This document shows positions 1 through 7,599 of a stretch of 26,928 nucleotides of DNA, piece by piece. The notes beneath the pieces were generated by a model that worked only from the letters and a program-made list of their open reading frames with translations, was not told where the DNA came from and made no database searches. The translations under genes and the position numbers were made by a program. This DNA comes from CAIPVR01 sp049316905 (GTDB lineage Bacteria > Actinomycetota > Acidimicrobiia > Acidimicrobiales > Microtrichaceae): the NCBI GenBank assembly GCA_049316905.1, contig JBMOJH010000046.1:1-26928 (forward strand), read 5' to 3'. The first letter of the stretch is position 1. Each line of letters starts with the position of its first letter.

Positions 1-888
1 TCAGGCGCCGGCGAGCGCGAGATCGAGATCGAACGGTCGCGACGTGAGGACCGCCGCGCTGCTGCGACGGTCGACCCCGTCGGCAGCGTCGAACTCCACC
101 GCCACCGGGCCCGCCGCGGCCGAGGCCACGAGGATGCCGGGCTCGGCGGCCGGTTCCGCGGGTTCGGCCGGACGCACCGGCAGCGGCACCACCGGCGCCA
201 CCGCGGGCTCGGCCACCGGACGGCTCGGCTTCGTGGCGTACTCGTCCACGTACGGCTGGCCGGTGAGCGAGCGGATCTCGAACATGACCTCGTCGGTGAG
301 CTGCCGCAGGACCATTCGGTCATCGGCCCGGTCGACGTAGCGCTCCACCGGGATCGGGCGGCCGAAGCGCAGGTGCACCCGGCGGAAGGGCGTCGGGAAG
401 CGGGCGTCGGCGGGCTGCACCACGTCGGTGCCGATGATCCCCACCGGGACGATCGGGCTGTTCGTGCGCAACGCCAGCCGGGCCAGGCCGGTGTGGCCCC
501 TGTGCAGGAGGCCGTCCCGGGCCCGGGTGCCCTCCGGGTAGATCCCGAACAGCTCGCCCGCCTCGAGGATGCCGGCCGCCGCGTCGAGCGCCCGGGTCGA
601 CGCGTCACCGCCGGAGCGGTCGATCGGGATCATCCCCATTGCCGGGAACAGGTACTTGGTCTTCCAGTCGTCGAGGTACTCGGCCTTCCCGACATACGTG
701 ATGCGCCGCGGCAGGACCAGCGGCACGAAGAACGAGTCGAGCACCGAGATGTGGTTGGGGGCGATGATCGCCCCGCCGGTCGACGGGACGTGCTCGAGAC
801 CCTCGGTGGTCACCTTCCAGAGGAAGCGGAACGGCGGCGTGAGAACGGCCTTGCACAGCGTCTGGATCTGGCCTGCGTCGCGTCCCAC
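1..888 (-). CDS. 1-acyl-sn-glycerol-3-phosphate acyltransferase family protein (PlsC-like)
   Basis: A membrane-associated acyltransferase that would transfer an acyl chain to lysophosphatidic acid or a related acceptor in phospholipid synthesis. The NHxxxxD catalytic motif (H46, D51) and the EGTR substrate motif (residues 119-122) are both present at normal spacing. The last ~70 residues are a Pro/Ala/Glu-rich tail outside the fold. I chose the GTG at 886-888 (295 aa). It has an AGGAGG-type ribosome binding site just upstream (891-898), and a TAGGCT -10 box lies at 938-943. The longer reading from GTG 985-987 adds 33 low-complexity residues, has no good ribosome site and would place that -10 box inside the gene. 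The exact acceptor cannot be told from sequence. The stop codon is the first three bases of the window, so the gene is complete. Confidence 0.9.
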   Translation of the reverse strand: MGRDAGQIQTLCKAVLTPPFRFLWKVTTEGLEHVPSTGGAIIAPNHISVLDSFFVPLVLPRRITYVGKAEYLDDWKTKYLFPAMGMIPIDRSGGDASTRALDAAAGILEAGELFGIYPEGTRARDGLLHRGHTGLARLALRTNSPIVPVGIIGTDVVQPADARFPTPFRRVHLRFGRPIPVERYVDRADDRMVLRQLTDEVMFEIRSLTGQPYVDEYATKPSRPVAEPAVAPVVPLPVRPAEPAEPAAEPGILVASAAAGPVAVEFDAADGVDRRSSAAVLTSRPFDLDLALAGA

Positions 889-937
889 ACCTCCTCCTCT
901 CCGTCCCGGCCCACCCGGTGCTCTCGTCGTGACCGGC

Positions 938-943
938 AGCCTA
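938..943 (-). promoter_or_regulatory. Probable -10 box of the PlsC-like gene
   Basis: TAGGCT on the minus strand fits the actinobacterial TANNNT -10 pattern. It would start transcription near 931 and give a leader of about 40 bases ending in the AGGAGG ribosome site. I see no convincing -35 box. Inferred from sequence pattern only. Confidence 0.45.
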
Positions 944-981
944 TCGGTGGCGCCGGTCCGGCCCGGGGAGGAATCCGGAGA

Positions 982-1014
982 GGTCACACAGCGGTCACAC
1001 TCCCGTCACCGACC
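982..1014. repeat. Three 11-bp direct repeats upstream of the PlsC-like promoter
   Basis: On the plus strand the units GGTCACACAGC, GGTCACACTCC and CGTCACCGACC follow each other without a gap, so GTCAC recurs every 11 bases. One unit per helical turn is typical of tandem response-regulator sites. The layout and sequence resemble the GTTCACC direct repeats bound by PhoP in Streptomyces. They lie about 40-75 bp upstream of the proposed -10 box. The rest of the 889-1104 gap holds only this and the promoter. Confidence 0.45.
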
Positions 1015-1104
1015 CCGTCGGCCGGACGTGCACATGCTATCAGTTTCCGGAGTTCCGGTGCTGCCATCCACCGGGACGGCCGAACCGGGACCGGCCGGCG
1101 TGGC

Positions 1105-2247
1105 TCACTCGGTGACGACGCCGACAGGGCGGGAGGTGTCGACGCCCAACAGCGCGGCCGCCTCCGACACCCCCACCCCCCGCGCCGCGGCCGCGTCGAT
1201 CGCGGCCACCGCGCCCGGGGTGTCGAGGTCCTCGTCGAGGGCCTTCCGGACGTCGCCCAGCGCACCCGACCCCGCGCCGGCGCCGACCCAGCGGCGCAGG
1301 CGCTCGTCCGCGGCGGGCATCAGCTCGCCGTGCCACTCCCAGCTGTCGCGGTAGTGGTGACCGATGCAGGCGAGCCGGATCGCACGTGGGTCCCAGAACT
1401 CCGACAGGTTGGACACGAAGACCAGGTTGCCGAGCGACTTCGACATCTTCTCGCCGTCCATCCGGACCATGGCCTGGTGCATCCAGTGGCGGACCAGTGG
1501 CTCGCCGGTCGCCGCGTGGGACTGGGCGGCCTCGCACTCGTGGTGCGGGAAGATCAGGTCGGACCCGCCACCGTGGAGGTCGATGGTGGTGCCCAGCTCG
1601 CGCAGGCACAGCGCCGAGCACTCGATGTGCCAACCGGGTCGACCCGGCCCCCAGAGCGTGTCCCAGGACGGCTCGTCGGGCAGCGACGGCTGCCACAGGA
1701 CGAAGTCGAGCGGGTCGCGCTTGTGGGGGTCGTCCACGTTGCCGCCGCGCTCGGCCGCGAGCGCCAGCATCTCGTCGCGGGTGTAGTGGCTGATGGAGCC
1801 GAAGCCGTCGTACTTCGCCACCTCGAAGTAGACCGCGCCCCCCGCCCGGTAGGCGTAGCCGCGGTCGAGCACCATGCCGATGAAGCCGCGGATGTCGGGG
1901 ATGGCGGAGGTGGCCCGGGGCTCGGACCACGCGGGGATCGTCTCGAGCCGGGCCATGTCGGCGTCGAAGCGGGCGAGCTCCGCTGCGGCGAGGTCGAGGT
2001 AGTGCACGCCGAGCTCGCGGGCCTTCGGCAGGATGCTGTCGTCCACGTCGGTCACGTTGCGCACGCAGCGCGTGTCGTGGCCGAGGTCGCGCAGCCGACG
2101 CTGCAGCACGTCGTAGGTGAGGTACGTCGCCGCGTGACCCAGATGGGTCGAGTCGTACGGCGTGATGCCGCACGTGTACATGGTGACCACCCGGTCGGCC
2201 GGCTCGAAGGGCACGACCTCACGGCGGGCCGTGTCGTAGAGACGCAC
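1105..2247 (-). CDS. mshC: Cysteine:1-D-myo-inosityl 2-amino-2-deoxy-alpha-D-glucopyranoside ligase
   Basis: MshC activates cysteine with ATP and joins it to GlcN-inositol, the penultimate stage of mycothiol synthesis. The protein is a class I cysteinyl-tRNA synthetase relative. TCGITPYDSTHLGHA (residues 25-39) is the MshC form of the HIGH region; true CysS proteins carry CGPTVYD-type sequence there. KMSKS is intact at 267-271. Likely zinc ligands are C26, C210 and the HHEC cluster near 235-238. At 380 aa it has the usual MshC length, slightly short at the C-terminus, and lacks the long tRNA-binding tail of CysS. The GTG start sits six bases after a TAGCCT box, suggesting a leaderless transcript. 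The gene restricts the host to mycothiol-making Actinomycetota. Confidence 0.95.
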   Translation of the reverse strand: MRLYDTARREVVPFEPADRVVTMYTCGITPYDSTHLGHAATYLTYDVLQRRLRDLGHDTRCVRNVTDVDDSILPKARELGVHYLDLAAAELARFDADMARLETIPAWSEPRATSAIPDIRGFIGMVLDRGYAYRAGGAVYFEVAKYDGFGSISHYTRDEMLALAAERGGNVDDPHKRDPLDFVLWQPSLPDEPSWDTLWGPGRPGWHIECSALCLRELGTTIDLHGGGSDLIFPHHECEAAQSHAATGEPLVRHWMHQAMVRMDGEKMSKSLGNLVFVSNLSEFWDPRAIRLACIGHHYRDSWEWHGELMPAADERLRRWVGAGAGSGALGDVRKALDEDLDTPGAVAAIDAAAARGVGVSEAAALLGVDTSRPVGVVTE

Positions 2248-2253
2248 GGCCGG

Positions 2254-2259
2254 AGGCTA
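2254..2259 (-). promoter_or_regulatory. Probable -10 box for leaderless mshC transcript
   Basis: TAGCCT on the minus strand lies exactly six bases before the mshC GTG, so transcription would begin at or next to the start codon. No ribosome binding site is visible, which agrees with a leaderless mRNA. No clear -35 is seen. The box lies in the 20-bp gap between the upstream reductase stop and mshC. Confidence 0.5.
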
Positions 2260-2267
2260 CCGGCGCG

Positions 2268-2924
2268 TCACTGCGGCAGGCCGGTGAAGCGGATGGCGAC
2301 GCGGGTCTTGTACTTGACGTTCACCTGCAGCAGCACGGCGGCGAACGCCTCGATCGGCGCCGCGTTGGAGAGCTCGCCCGCGTCGACCGCCCGCAGGTCG
2401 GGGATCTTCTGCACGATGTCGATCGTGGTCGCGGTGGCCGACGGGTGGTCGGAGCACACGAGCACGTCGGACTCCACCGGGTGGCCGATGTCGCCGAGCT
2501 CCTTGGCCGGCACGTGGTGCATGGTCGCGGCCACCAGCGAGCGGGGCACGGCCGCCTGGACCGACGCGGCCACCGACCCGCGGGGCGGCACGAGCGGCTG
2601 GAACTCGTGGCCCACGCGGGCGAGCGCGTTCGCCATCGAGATCACGACCTTGCCCTTGAGCTCCCGGGCGCACTCGGCGGCGGTGGCGCCGGCGGCGTCC
2701 CACGGGGTGGCGATGAAGACCACCTCGGCCGAGGAGGCCTCGTGGTTGTCGCCCGCCTCGATGCTCAGGCCCCGGTCGGGCCAGCGCTCAAGGATCTTGT
2801 CGCGGACCTCCATCGCCCGGTACTTCGAGCGGGAGCCGACCACCACGTCGAAGCCCACCGAGGCCAGCCGAGCCGCCAGGCCGCTTCCGGCCGGACCTGT
2901 TCCACCCAGGACACCGATCTGCAT
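2268..2924 (-). CDS. npdG: NADPH-dependent F420 reductase (F420H2:NADP+ oxidoreductase)
   Basis: This enzyme moves hydride between NADPH and the deazaflavin F420, usually to supply reduced F420 in actinobacteria. The N-terminus IGVLGGTGPAGSGLA is the glycine-rich NADP-binding loop of the family, followed by GSR (residues 30-32), which contacts the NADP phosphate. The central VVFIATPWDA and the MHHVPAKELGD segment are typical of NpdG/Fno proteins. The length of 218 aa is normal. The ATG is preceded by a TAGGGT box at a six-base distance, so the mRNA is probably leaderless. The gene lies next to mshC, so two low-molecular-weight redox cofactor systems are neighbours here, although each has its own promoter signal. 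Confidence 0.93.
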   Translation of the reverse strand: MQIGVLGGTGPAGSGLAARLASVGFDVVVGSRSKYRAMEVRDKILERWPDRGLSIEAGDNHEASSAEVVFIATPWDAAGATAAECARELKGKVVISMANALARVGHEFQPLVPPRGSVAASVQAAVPRSLVAATMHHVPAKELGDIGHPVESDVLVCSDHPSATATTIDIVQKIPDLRAVDAGELSNAAPIEAFAAVLLQVNVKYKTRVAIRFTGLPQ

Positions 2925-2930
2925 CCCGCC

Positions 2931-2961
2931 ACCCTACCGTTCGGTAACTTCCGCCCCTCAA
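2931..2961 (-). promoter_or_regulatory. Promoter of the F420 reductase gene
   Basis: On the minus strand TTGAGG (2956-2961) is followed after 19 bases by TAGGGT (2931-2936), then six bases to the ATG. The -35 box overlaps the stop codon of the upstream PIG-L gene. The spacing predicts a leaderless transcript. Pattern match only; the 19-base spacer is a little long. Confidence 0.5.
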
Positions 2962-3761
2962 GTGGAGGAGGGCTCCCCGAGGCGCCGGGCCGGCGTCGTC
3001 GATCCGGCTGCGGGCCCCTGTTCGGGCCCCCGGGCCGGCGCCGGCCACCAGACGCGCTCGCGCGATCGGCCGTCGCGGTCCGCGGTCATCGCGGCCAGGA
3101 AGTCGTCGTCGAGCTGGCTCGGGTAGCAGCGGCGGAGCCGACGGTGCAGGGCCTCCCCCACCGGCGCCGACACGTCATGCGGGTCCGACAGGCCCGCCGC
3201 GGTGAGCTGGGCGCGCACCCCGTCGGCACCGTCCCACGCCGCGTAGGGCCGGTCCTCGTAGAACCCGACGGGCACGCCGTCCGCGGCCGTCTCGGCCCCG
3301 AGGTACGCGAGCAGCTGGTGGTCGACGTGGCCGCCGACCCCGGCCGGGAACAGGACCAGGTCGGGCCGGGCGCGGGACACCGCCGCGGCCAGGTCCGCCC
3401 GCAGCGGGTTCAGCAGCGGATCACCGGCCACGGCACGCTCCGGGTCGAGCAGCACCTCCCCGGGCACGCCGCGCAGCAGCGCCTCCTGCGCGCGCCCCAC
3501 CGACAGCCGGTAGCCGAACGACCGGGACGCGAGCAGCTCCTCGCCGCGGCGCCACAGCGACACCACCGGCGCCCGAGCGGGCGTGGGGTGCACCCAGCGG
3601 GTCCAGTTGGTGCGGCCGAACACCACGTGGACCCGCACGTCGCAGTCCGCGAGCGCGCCGTCGAGGAGCGACTGGCCGAGCGAGAGCGGCGCGTCGTCGA
3701 AGTGCGGGGAGACGACGAGCACGCGGGTCGGGGGCCCGGACGGGCGCGGGGGCGTGGTCAC
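2958..3761 (-). CDS. PIG-L (LmbE-like) family deacetylase
   Basis: A predicted zinc-dependent N-deacetylase acting on an N-acetylated sugar. SPHFDD (residues 18-23) supplies the first metal ligands and the catalytic Asp, in place of the commoner HPDD. GHVDH (144-148) supplies the second histidine site. The length of 267 aa is normal. This branch of the family includes glycan and sugar-nucleotide deacetylases. The mycothiol enzymes MshB and Mca belong to the same superfamily and mshC is close by, but the first motif is unlike theirs, so I do not call it MshB. It is the last gene of a four-gene operon. Its GTG overlaps the stop of the kinase gene by four bases. Confidence 0.82.
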   Translation of the reverse strand: MTTPPRPSGPPTRVLVVSPHFDDAPLSLGQSLLDGALADCDVRVHVVFGRTNWTRWVHPTPARAPVVSLWRRGEELLASRSFGYRLSVGRAQEALLRGVPGEVLLDPERAVAGDPLLNPLRADLAAAVSRARPDLVLFPAGVGGHVDHQLLAYLGAETAADGVPVGFYEDRPYAAWDGADGVRAQLTAAGLSDPHDVSAPVGEALHRRLRRCYPSQLDDDFLAAMTADRDGRSRERVWWPAPARGPEQGPAAGSTTPARRLGEPSST

Positions 3762-5134
3762 CGGTGGTCCTCCCAGTACCCGGGGTTCGCCACGGCGAGG
3801 GCGTCACGGACCGAGGCCCGGACCAGGGTCATGACGTCGTCGAGGTGGTGGTCGTGGTCACCCGCCCGGATCGCGGCGGCGAGCTCGGCGTCGTCGGCCG
3901 CGCCCAGCGCGGCGAGCCGGCCGGCGTGGAGCCCGGCGGCGACCGGTCCCAGCTCGAGCTCACGGCGCACCAGCGCCACTGCGTTGGCCGCCACCCGCGC
4001 GTGGAACCCGAGACGACCCTCGACGCCCTCGCGGACCTCGCCCAGGTACTCCTCGACCGCCTCGAGGAGCTCGCCGGCGGCGGGTCGGCCGTAGGGCGCG
4101 GGTCGCGGGTCGGCCCCCGTGGCGGCCACCGGTTCGTACGGGTCCGGCCCGGCCAGCAGGTGCAGGAGGTCCTCCTCGTTCTCGGCGGCCCGCCGGCCGA
4201 TCGCTGCCAGCTCCACCGAGCGGTGCAGGCCGTGCAGGTGCGTCGAGGCCTGCAGGATGCACATCACCCCCCACTTGAGCGTGCCCATCGCCTCCCACCA
4301 GCGGAGCCGGTCCGGGTCCGGCGGGTCACCCCCGGCCTCGGCGTACCCGGCGAGCAGCTCGTCGACCGGGCCGAAGCCCCCGGCCCGGTGCGGGGAACCG
4401 AACCGCCAGGCCCGCACGCAGAACCACCCCAGGTCCTCGGCCGGATCGCCGAGGTGGGCGAGCTCCCAGTCGAGGACCGCCCGCAACCCGTCGGGAGCCA
4501 CGAGCAGGTTGCCCGTGCGGAAGTCGCCGTGGACCACCGCCGCGGGCACCTCGGGCGGACGGTCGGCCTCCAGTCGGCGGAGCCCGATCTCGAAGGCCGG
4601 GTGGGGTTCACCGAGCTGATCGAGGAGGTCGCGGAACTGCCCCACCTGCTCCGGCCGGGCCAGTCCGTCGACCGACGACGGGGGGATCCGGTGGATCGCC
4701 GCGAGCGCGGCGCCGGCCTGTCGGGCGAGACCCGCCCGGGCCGCGGCGAACGCCTCGTCACGGAGGAGCCGCCGCGGGATGGTCTCGCCCTCCACGTGGG
4801 CCATCACGAGGAAGGGCCCGCCGAGGACCGCGGTGTCCCCCTCGTCGGTGGCGATCACCTCGGCGACGGGCGCCCCGGCCCGGGCCGCCGCGGCGAGGAG
4901 GCGGCCCTCGGAGTCCATGCCGCCACTGCGCAGGCCGCCCGGGCGTTCCCGCTGCACCACGAAGCGGCGCAACGTCCCGGCGGCGCCGTCGAGGTCCGCG
5001 AGGAAGGACCACGTCTCACGCGAGGCACCGCCCGAGAGGCGCTCGGGGACCTCCACCTCCACAGGTCGCCCGAGACGGGCCGACAGCACGGTCAGCAGCC
5101 CGTCGCGGAGCCGCTCGGCGCGGGCGTCGCTCAT
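3758..5134 (-). CDS. APH-fold phosphotransferase with C-terminal DUF6285-like domain
   Basis: A 458-residue fusion. Residues 1-330 are an aminoglycoside phosphotransferase/choline-kinase-like domain. HGDFRTGN (202-209) is the catalytic loop and LDWE (221-224) carries the metal-binding Asp, so the kinase site looks intact. Members with this sequence style resemble the kinase part of ACAD10 and are often encoded near acyl-CoA metabolism genes; the substrate is unknown. Residues 350-458 (GELLEAVEEYL, GRLGFHARVAANA) look like the DUF6285 family, which I recall as often being a separate gene beside such kinases. The ATG overlaps the stop of the upstream CorC-like gene (ATGA), and the stop overlaps the PIG-L gene (GTGA). 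An upstream in-frame extension to 6088 is only shadow sequence of the neighbouring gene. Confidence 0.82.
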   Translation of the reverse strand: MSDARAERLRDGLLTVLSARLGRPVEVEVPERLSGGASRETWSFLADLDGAAGTLRRFVVQRERPGGLRSGGMDSEGRLLAAAARAGAPVAEVIATDEGDTAVLGGPFLVMAHVEGETIPRRLLRDEAFAAARAGLARQAGAALAAIHRIPPSSVDGLARPEQVGQFRDLLDQLGEPHPAFEIGLRRLEADRPPEVPAAVVHGDFRTGNLLVAPDGLRAVLDWELAHLGDPAEDLGWFCVRAWRFGSPHRAGGFGPVDELLAGYAEAGGDPPDPDRLRWWEAMGTLKWGVMCILQASTHLHGLHRSVELAAIGRRAAENEEDLLHLLAGPDPYEPVAATGADPRPAPYGRPAAGELLEAVEEYLGEVREGVEGRLGFHARVAANAVALVRRELELGPVAAGLHAGRLAALGAADDAELAAAIRAGDHDHHLDDVMTLVRASVRDALAVANPGYWEDHR

Positions 5135-6198
5135 CGGTCCTCCCCCGTTCCGCTCCGGCGATCGGTCTCGTCGCGGATGTCGCCCACGATCGCCTCCAGC
5201 ACGTCCTCCAGCGTGACCAGCCCGACGACGCCGTCGGTGTCGGGGTCGACCACCACCGCCACGTGCCGCCGGGCGCGGCGCATGCGCGGCAGCAGGTCGG
5301 TCAGCCGCTCGTCGGGCCGCACCCGCAGCGCCACCCGCACCAGGCCGGGCGGCAGCAGGCCGTCGCGCCGGTCGGCGGGCAGGCGCAACAGGTCCTTCGC
5401 GTGCAGGAACCCGGCCACCTGGTCCGGCGCGGCGCCGGTCACGAGCACCCGGGAGTGCCCGCTGCGGTGCACGAGGGACTCGGCCTCCGTGACCGTGGCG
5501 GTGGCCGGCACCGTGACGAGCCGGTCCCGGGGCGCCATCACCTCCGCCACCCGTCGGGTGGAGAAGCCGAGCGCGCCGGCCAGCAGCACGTGCTCGGAGG
5601 CCTCGAGCTCGCCCTCCCGGTGCGCCTCGTCGAGGAGCGCCGCGAGCTCGGCCGGCGTGTGCACCTGCGTGAGCTCGTCGGTGGGCTCCACCCGCAGCAG
5701 GCGCGTGCCGGCACGGGCCGCCGCGTTCAGCCCCACCACGACCGGCCGGACCAGGGTCACCACCACCCGCTGCACCGGGGCGAGCGTGACCGCGGTGCGT
5801 TCCGGGGCGGTGAGGGCCACGGACTTGGGCACCATCTCGCCGAGCACCATGTGCACCAGCGCCACGAGCACGAGCGCCACGAACACGCCCACACCGCGGG
5901 CGGCGCGCTCGGGCAGCCCGGTCGCACCGAACAGCGCGGACAGTCCGTCGCCCACGACCGGCTCGATCAGCCAGCCGAGGAGGAGCGACATCACCGTGAT
6001 GCCGAGCTGGCTGGCGGCGAGCTGCACGTCGAGCTGCCGCATCCCGCGCAGCGCGGAGGATGCCCCCGGCCGGCTCGCCGCGGCCCACTCCTCCACCACC
6101 GCGCGCCGGGCCGCGAGCAGGGAGAACTCCACCGCCACGAAGAAGGCGTTCGCCGCGATCAGCAGCACGGCGACGACGGCGAGCACCGCGGGGTTCAC
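5131..6198 (-). CDS. CNNM/CorC-type membrane protein with CBS pair, lacking the CorC_HlyC domain
   Basis: A hemolysin-C/CNNM family membrane protein of 355 aa, with roles in divalent cation (Mg/Co) transport or homeostasis in studied relatives. The N-terminal DUF21 domain (about residues 1-180) has hydrophobic segments beginning VLAVVAVLLIAANAFF and the family motif VAVEFSLLAARR. A CBS pair follows (about 205-340), ending in VGLVTLEDVLEAIVGDI. The protein stops about 20 residues later, so the C-terminal CorC_HlyC (transporter-associated) domain of its upstream paralogue is absent. The GTG start overlaps the paralogue stop by four bases. The longer reading to 6405 has no membrane signal and runs through the neighbour. 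Confidence 0.88.
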   Translation of the reverse strand: MNPAVLAVVAVLLIAANAFFVAVEFSLLAARRAVVEEWAAASRPGASSALRGMRQLDVQLAASQLGITVMSLLLGWLIEPVVGDGLSALFGATGLPERAARGVGVFVALVLVALVHMVLGEMVPKSVALTAPERTAVTLAPVQRVVVTLVRPVVVGLNAAARAGTRLLRVEPTDELTQVHTPAELAALLDEAHREGELEASEHVLLAGALGFSTRRVAEVMAPRDRLVTVPATATVTEAESLVHRSGHSRVLVTGAAPDQVAGFLHAKDLLRLPADRRDGLLPPGLVRVALRVRPDERLTDLLPRMRRARRHVAVVVDPDTDGVVGLVTLEDVLEAIVGDIRDETDRRSGTGEDR

Positions 6199-7523
6199 GT
6201 CGCGCCGTTCCCGTTCGATGGGTCCCACAGGCCGGTGGGGGCCACGAGCCGGACCGTGGCCACGCGGTGGCGGTCCATCGCGATGACCTCGAGGGACCAT
6301 CCGGCGTCCTCGAACCCGTCGCCCTCGGCGGGGACGCGCCCGAGCCGGTCCAGCACGAACCCGGCGAGGGTCTCGTAGGGGCCCTCGGGAACGTGGAACC
6401 CGCACGCCTCGGCCACCTCGTCGGGGTGCAGGCGGCCCGAGAGCAGGTGCGCGCCGGCCCAGGTGCGCACGGGTGGGGCGAGGGACTGCGGGTCGTGCTC
6501 GTCCGCGATGTCGCCGACGATCTCCTCCACCAGGTCCTCGAGCGTCACGATGCCGGCGACCGCGCCGTACTCGTCGAGCACCACGGCGAACTGGCCCATC
6601 TCGTCGCGGAGCTCACCCATGAGCGTGCCGAGGTCGCGACTCTCGGGGACCATCGCGACGTCGCGCACCAGGCGAGCGAGCGGTTCCGAGCGGCGGCGTT
6701 CCTCCGGCAGGCCCAGCACCTCCTTGACGTGGACCACGCCCACCACGTCGTCGAGTTCGCCGCGGTGCACAGGGAACCGGCTGAGGCCCGTGCGTTCGGA
6801 GGCGTCCAGGAGGTCGCCCGTGGTGGCCCCGAGCTCGAGGGCCTCCACCGCCGGCCGCGGGGTCATGGCGTCGGCCGCGGTCTTGGCGCGGAACCGGAAC
6901 GAGCGCTCGAGGAGGTCGGCCTCGCCGTGGTGGAGGGTGCCGCCCTCCTCGGAGCTGCGCACGAGGTGGCGCAGCTCCTCACGGCTGCGCACCCCGGACA
7001 GCTCCTCCACCGGTTCCAGCCCTGCCAGGCGGAGGAGGCCGTCGGCCGCGGCGTTGCAGGCGGCGATCACCGGGCGGAACGCGACCACGAACATCCGGAA
7101 CGGCAGCGCGAGGCGCAGGGCGGTCTCGAGGGGCCGGGCCACGGCCACCCCCTTGGGCACCAGCTCGCCCACGACCATCTGCACCACGGTGGTGAGCACG
7201 AGCGCCAGCGCCACGGACCACGCCAGCGCCACCTCCCGCTCGAGGGCCCGGCCGAGCACCGGCTCGATGAGCGTCGCCACCGCAGGTTCGGCGAGCACAC
7301 CCAGGCCGAGGCTGCAGAGCGTGATGCCGAGCTGGGCACCCGACAGGTGGAACGACAGGCGCCGGAGGATCGACGCGGTCGTGCGGGCCCGGCGTGAACC
7401 GTCCCGGGCGCGCAGATCGACCTGGGTGCGGTCGACCGCCACGAGCGCGAACTCGGCCGCGACGAACACGGCGTTCAGCAGGATCAGGAGGAGGACGGCC
7501 CCGAGGCCGACGGTCGTGCTCAC
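6195..7523 (-). CDS. Hemolysin family (CNNM/CorC) protein with DUF21, CBS pair and CorC_HlyC domains
   Basis: Full-length family member of 442 aa and the first gene of the operon running to 2958. Residues 1-190 form the DUF21 membrane domain (LILLNAVFVAAEFALVAVDR near the start). Residues about 205-340 are two CBS repeats ending in GIVTLEDLVEEIVGDI. Residues about 350-435 are the CorC_HlyC domain (LSGRLHPDEV, YETLAGFVLDRLGRVP). Relatives act in magnesium/cobalt efflux or cation homeostasis, and the CBS pair can bind adenine nucleotides. The direct tandem with a shorter paralogue is common in actinobacteria and suggests a heteromer. A TAGTGT box at 7534-7539 may serve as -10. The promoter region is shared with the divergent marR-like gene. 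Confidence 0.92.
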   Translation of the reverse strand: MSTTVGLGAVLLLILLNAVFVAAEFALVAVDRTQVDLRARDGSRRARTTASILRRLSFHLSGAQLGITLCSLGLGVLAEPAVATLIEPVLGRALEREVALAWSVALALVLTTVVQMVVGELVPKGVAVARPLETALRLALPFRMFVVAFRPVIAACNAAADGLLRLAGLEPVEELSGVRSREELRHLVRSSEEGGTLHHGEADLLERSFRFRAKTAADAMTPRPAVEALELGATTGDLLDASERTGLSRFPVHRGELDDVVGVVHVKEVLGLPEERRRSEPLARLVRDVAMVPESRDLGTLMGELRDEMGQFAVVLDEYGAVAGIVTLEDLVEEIVGDIADEHDPQSLAPPVRTWAGAHLLSGRLHPDEVAEACGFHVPEGPYETLAGFVLDRLGRVPAEGDGFEDAGWSLEVIAMDRHRVATVRLVAPTGLWDPSNGNGAT

Positions 7524-7562
7524 CCGGTGGCCAACACTAGGGGTGGCAGGCCGACGCCGAGG

Positions 7563-7581
7563 TAGTTCGATGGTCGAAATA
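7563..7581. promoter_or_regulatory. Palindromic operator candidate for the MarR-family regulator
   Basis: The 19-bp sequence TAGTTCGATGGTCGAAATA contains a perfect TTCGA-N3-TCGAA inverted repeat (7566-7570 and 7574-7578). One mismatch separates it from outer TA/TA pairs that extend each arm to 8 bases of 9. It lies in the divergent region between the CorC operon and the MarR-like gene, over the -35 region of the proposed marR promoter. Size, symmetry and place fit an autoregulatory MarR site. Binding is inferred. Confidence 0.55.
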
Positions 7582-7587
7582 TCCGGC

Positions 7588-7593
7588 TACGGT
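7588..7593 (+). promoter_or_regulatory. Probable -10 box for the MarR-ABC operon
   Basis: TACGGT fits TANNNT and ends exactly six bases before the GTG at 7600. It predicts a leaderless transcript starting at that GTG. A TTCGAT hexamer (7566-7571) lies 16 bases upstream as a possible -35 and is inside the palindrome. Confidence 0.45.
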
Positions 7594-7599
7594 GGGCGG

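Noticed and set aside
889..987. N-terminal extension of the PlsC-like protein from GTG 985-987
   Set aside because: Low-complexity residues, no ribosome site, and it contains the likely -10 box; the GTG at 886-888 with AGGAGG is better.
373..3126. 917-residue open frame on the plus strand
   Set aside because: It is antisense to plsC, mshC and npdG, is rich in Arg, His, Gly and Val as expected from the reverse of GC-rich genes, and has no domain motif.
3764..6286. 840-residue open frame on the plus strand
   Set aside because: Antisense to the kinase and CorC genes; its composition is that of a shadow frame and no family motif is present.
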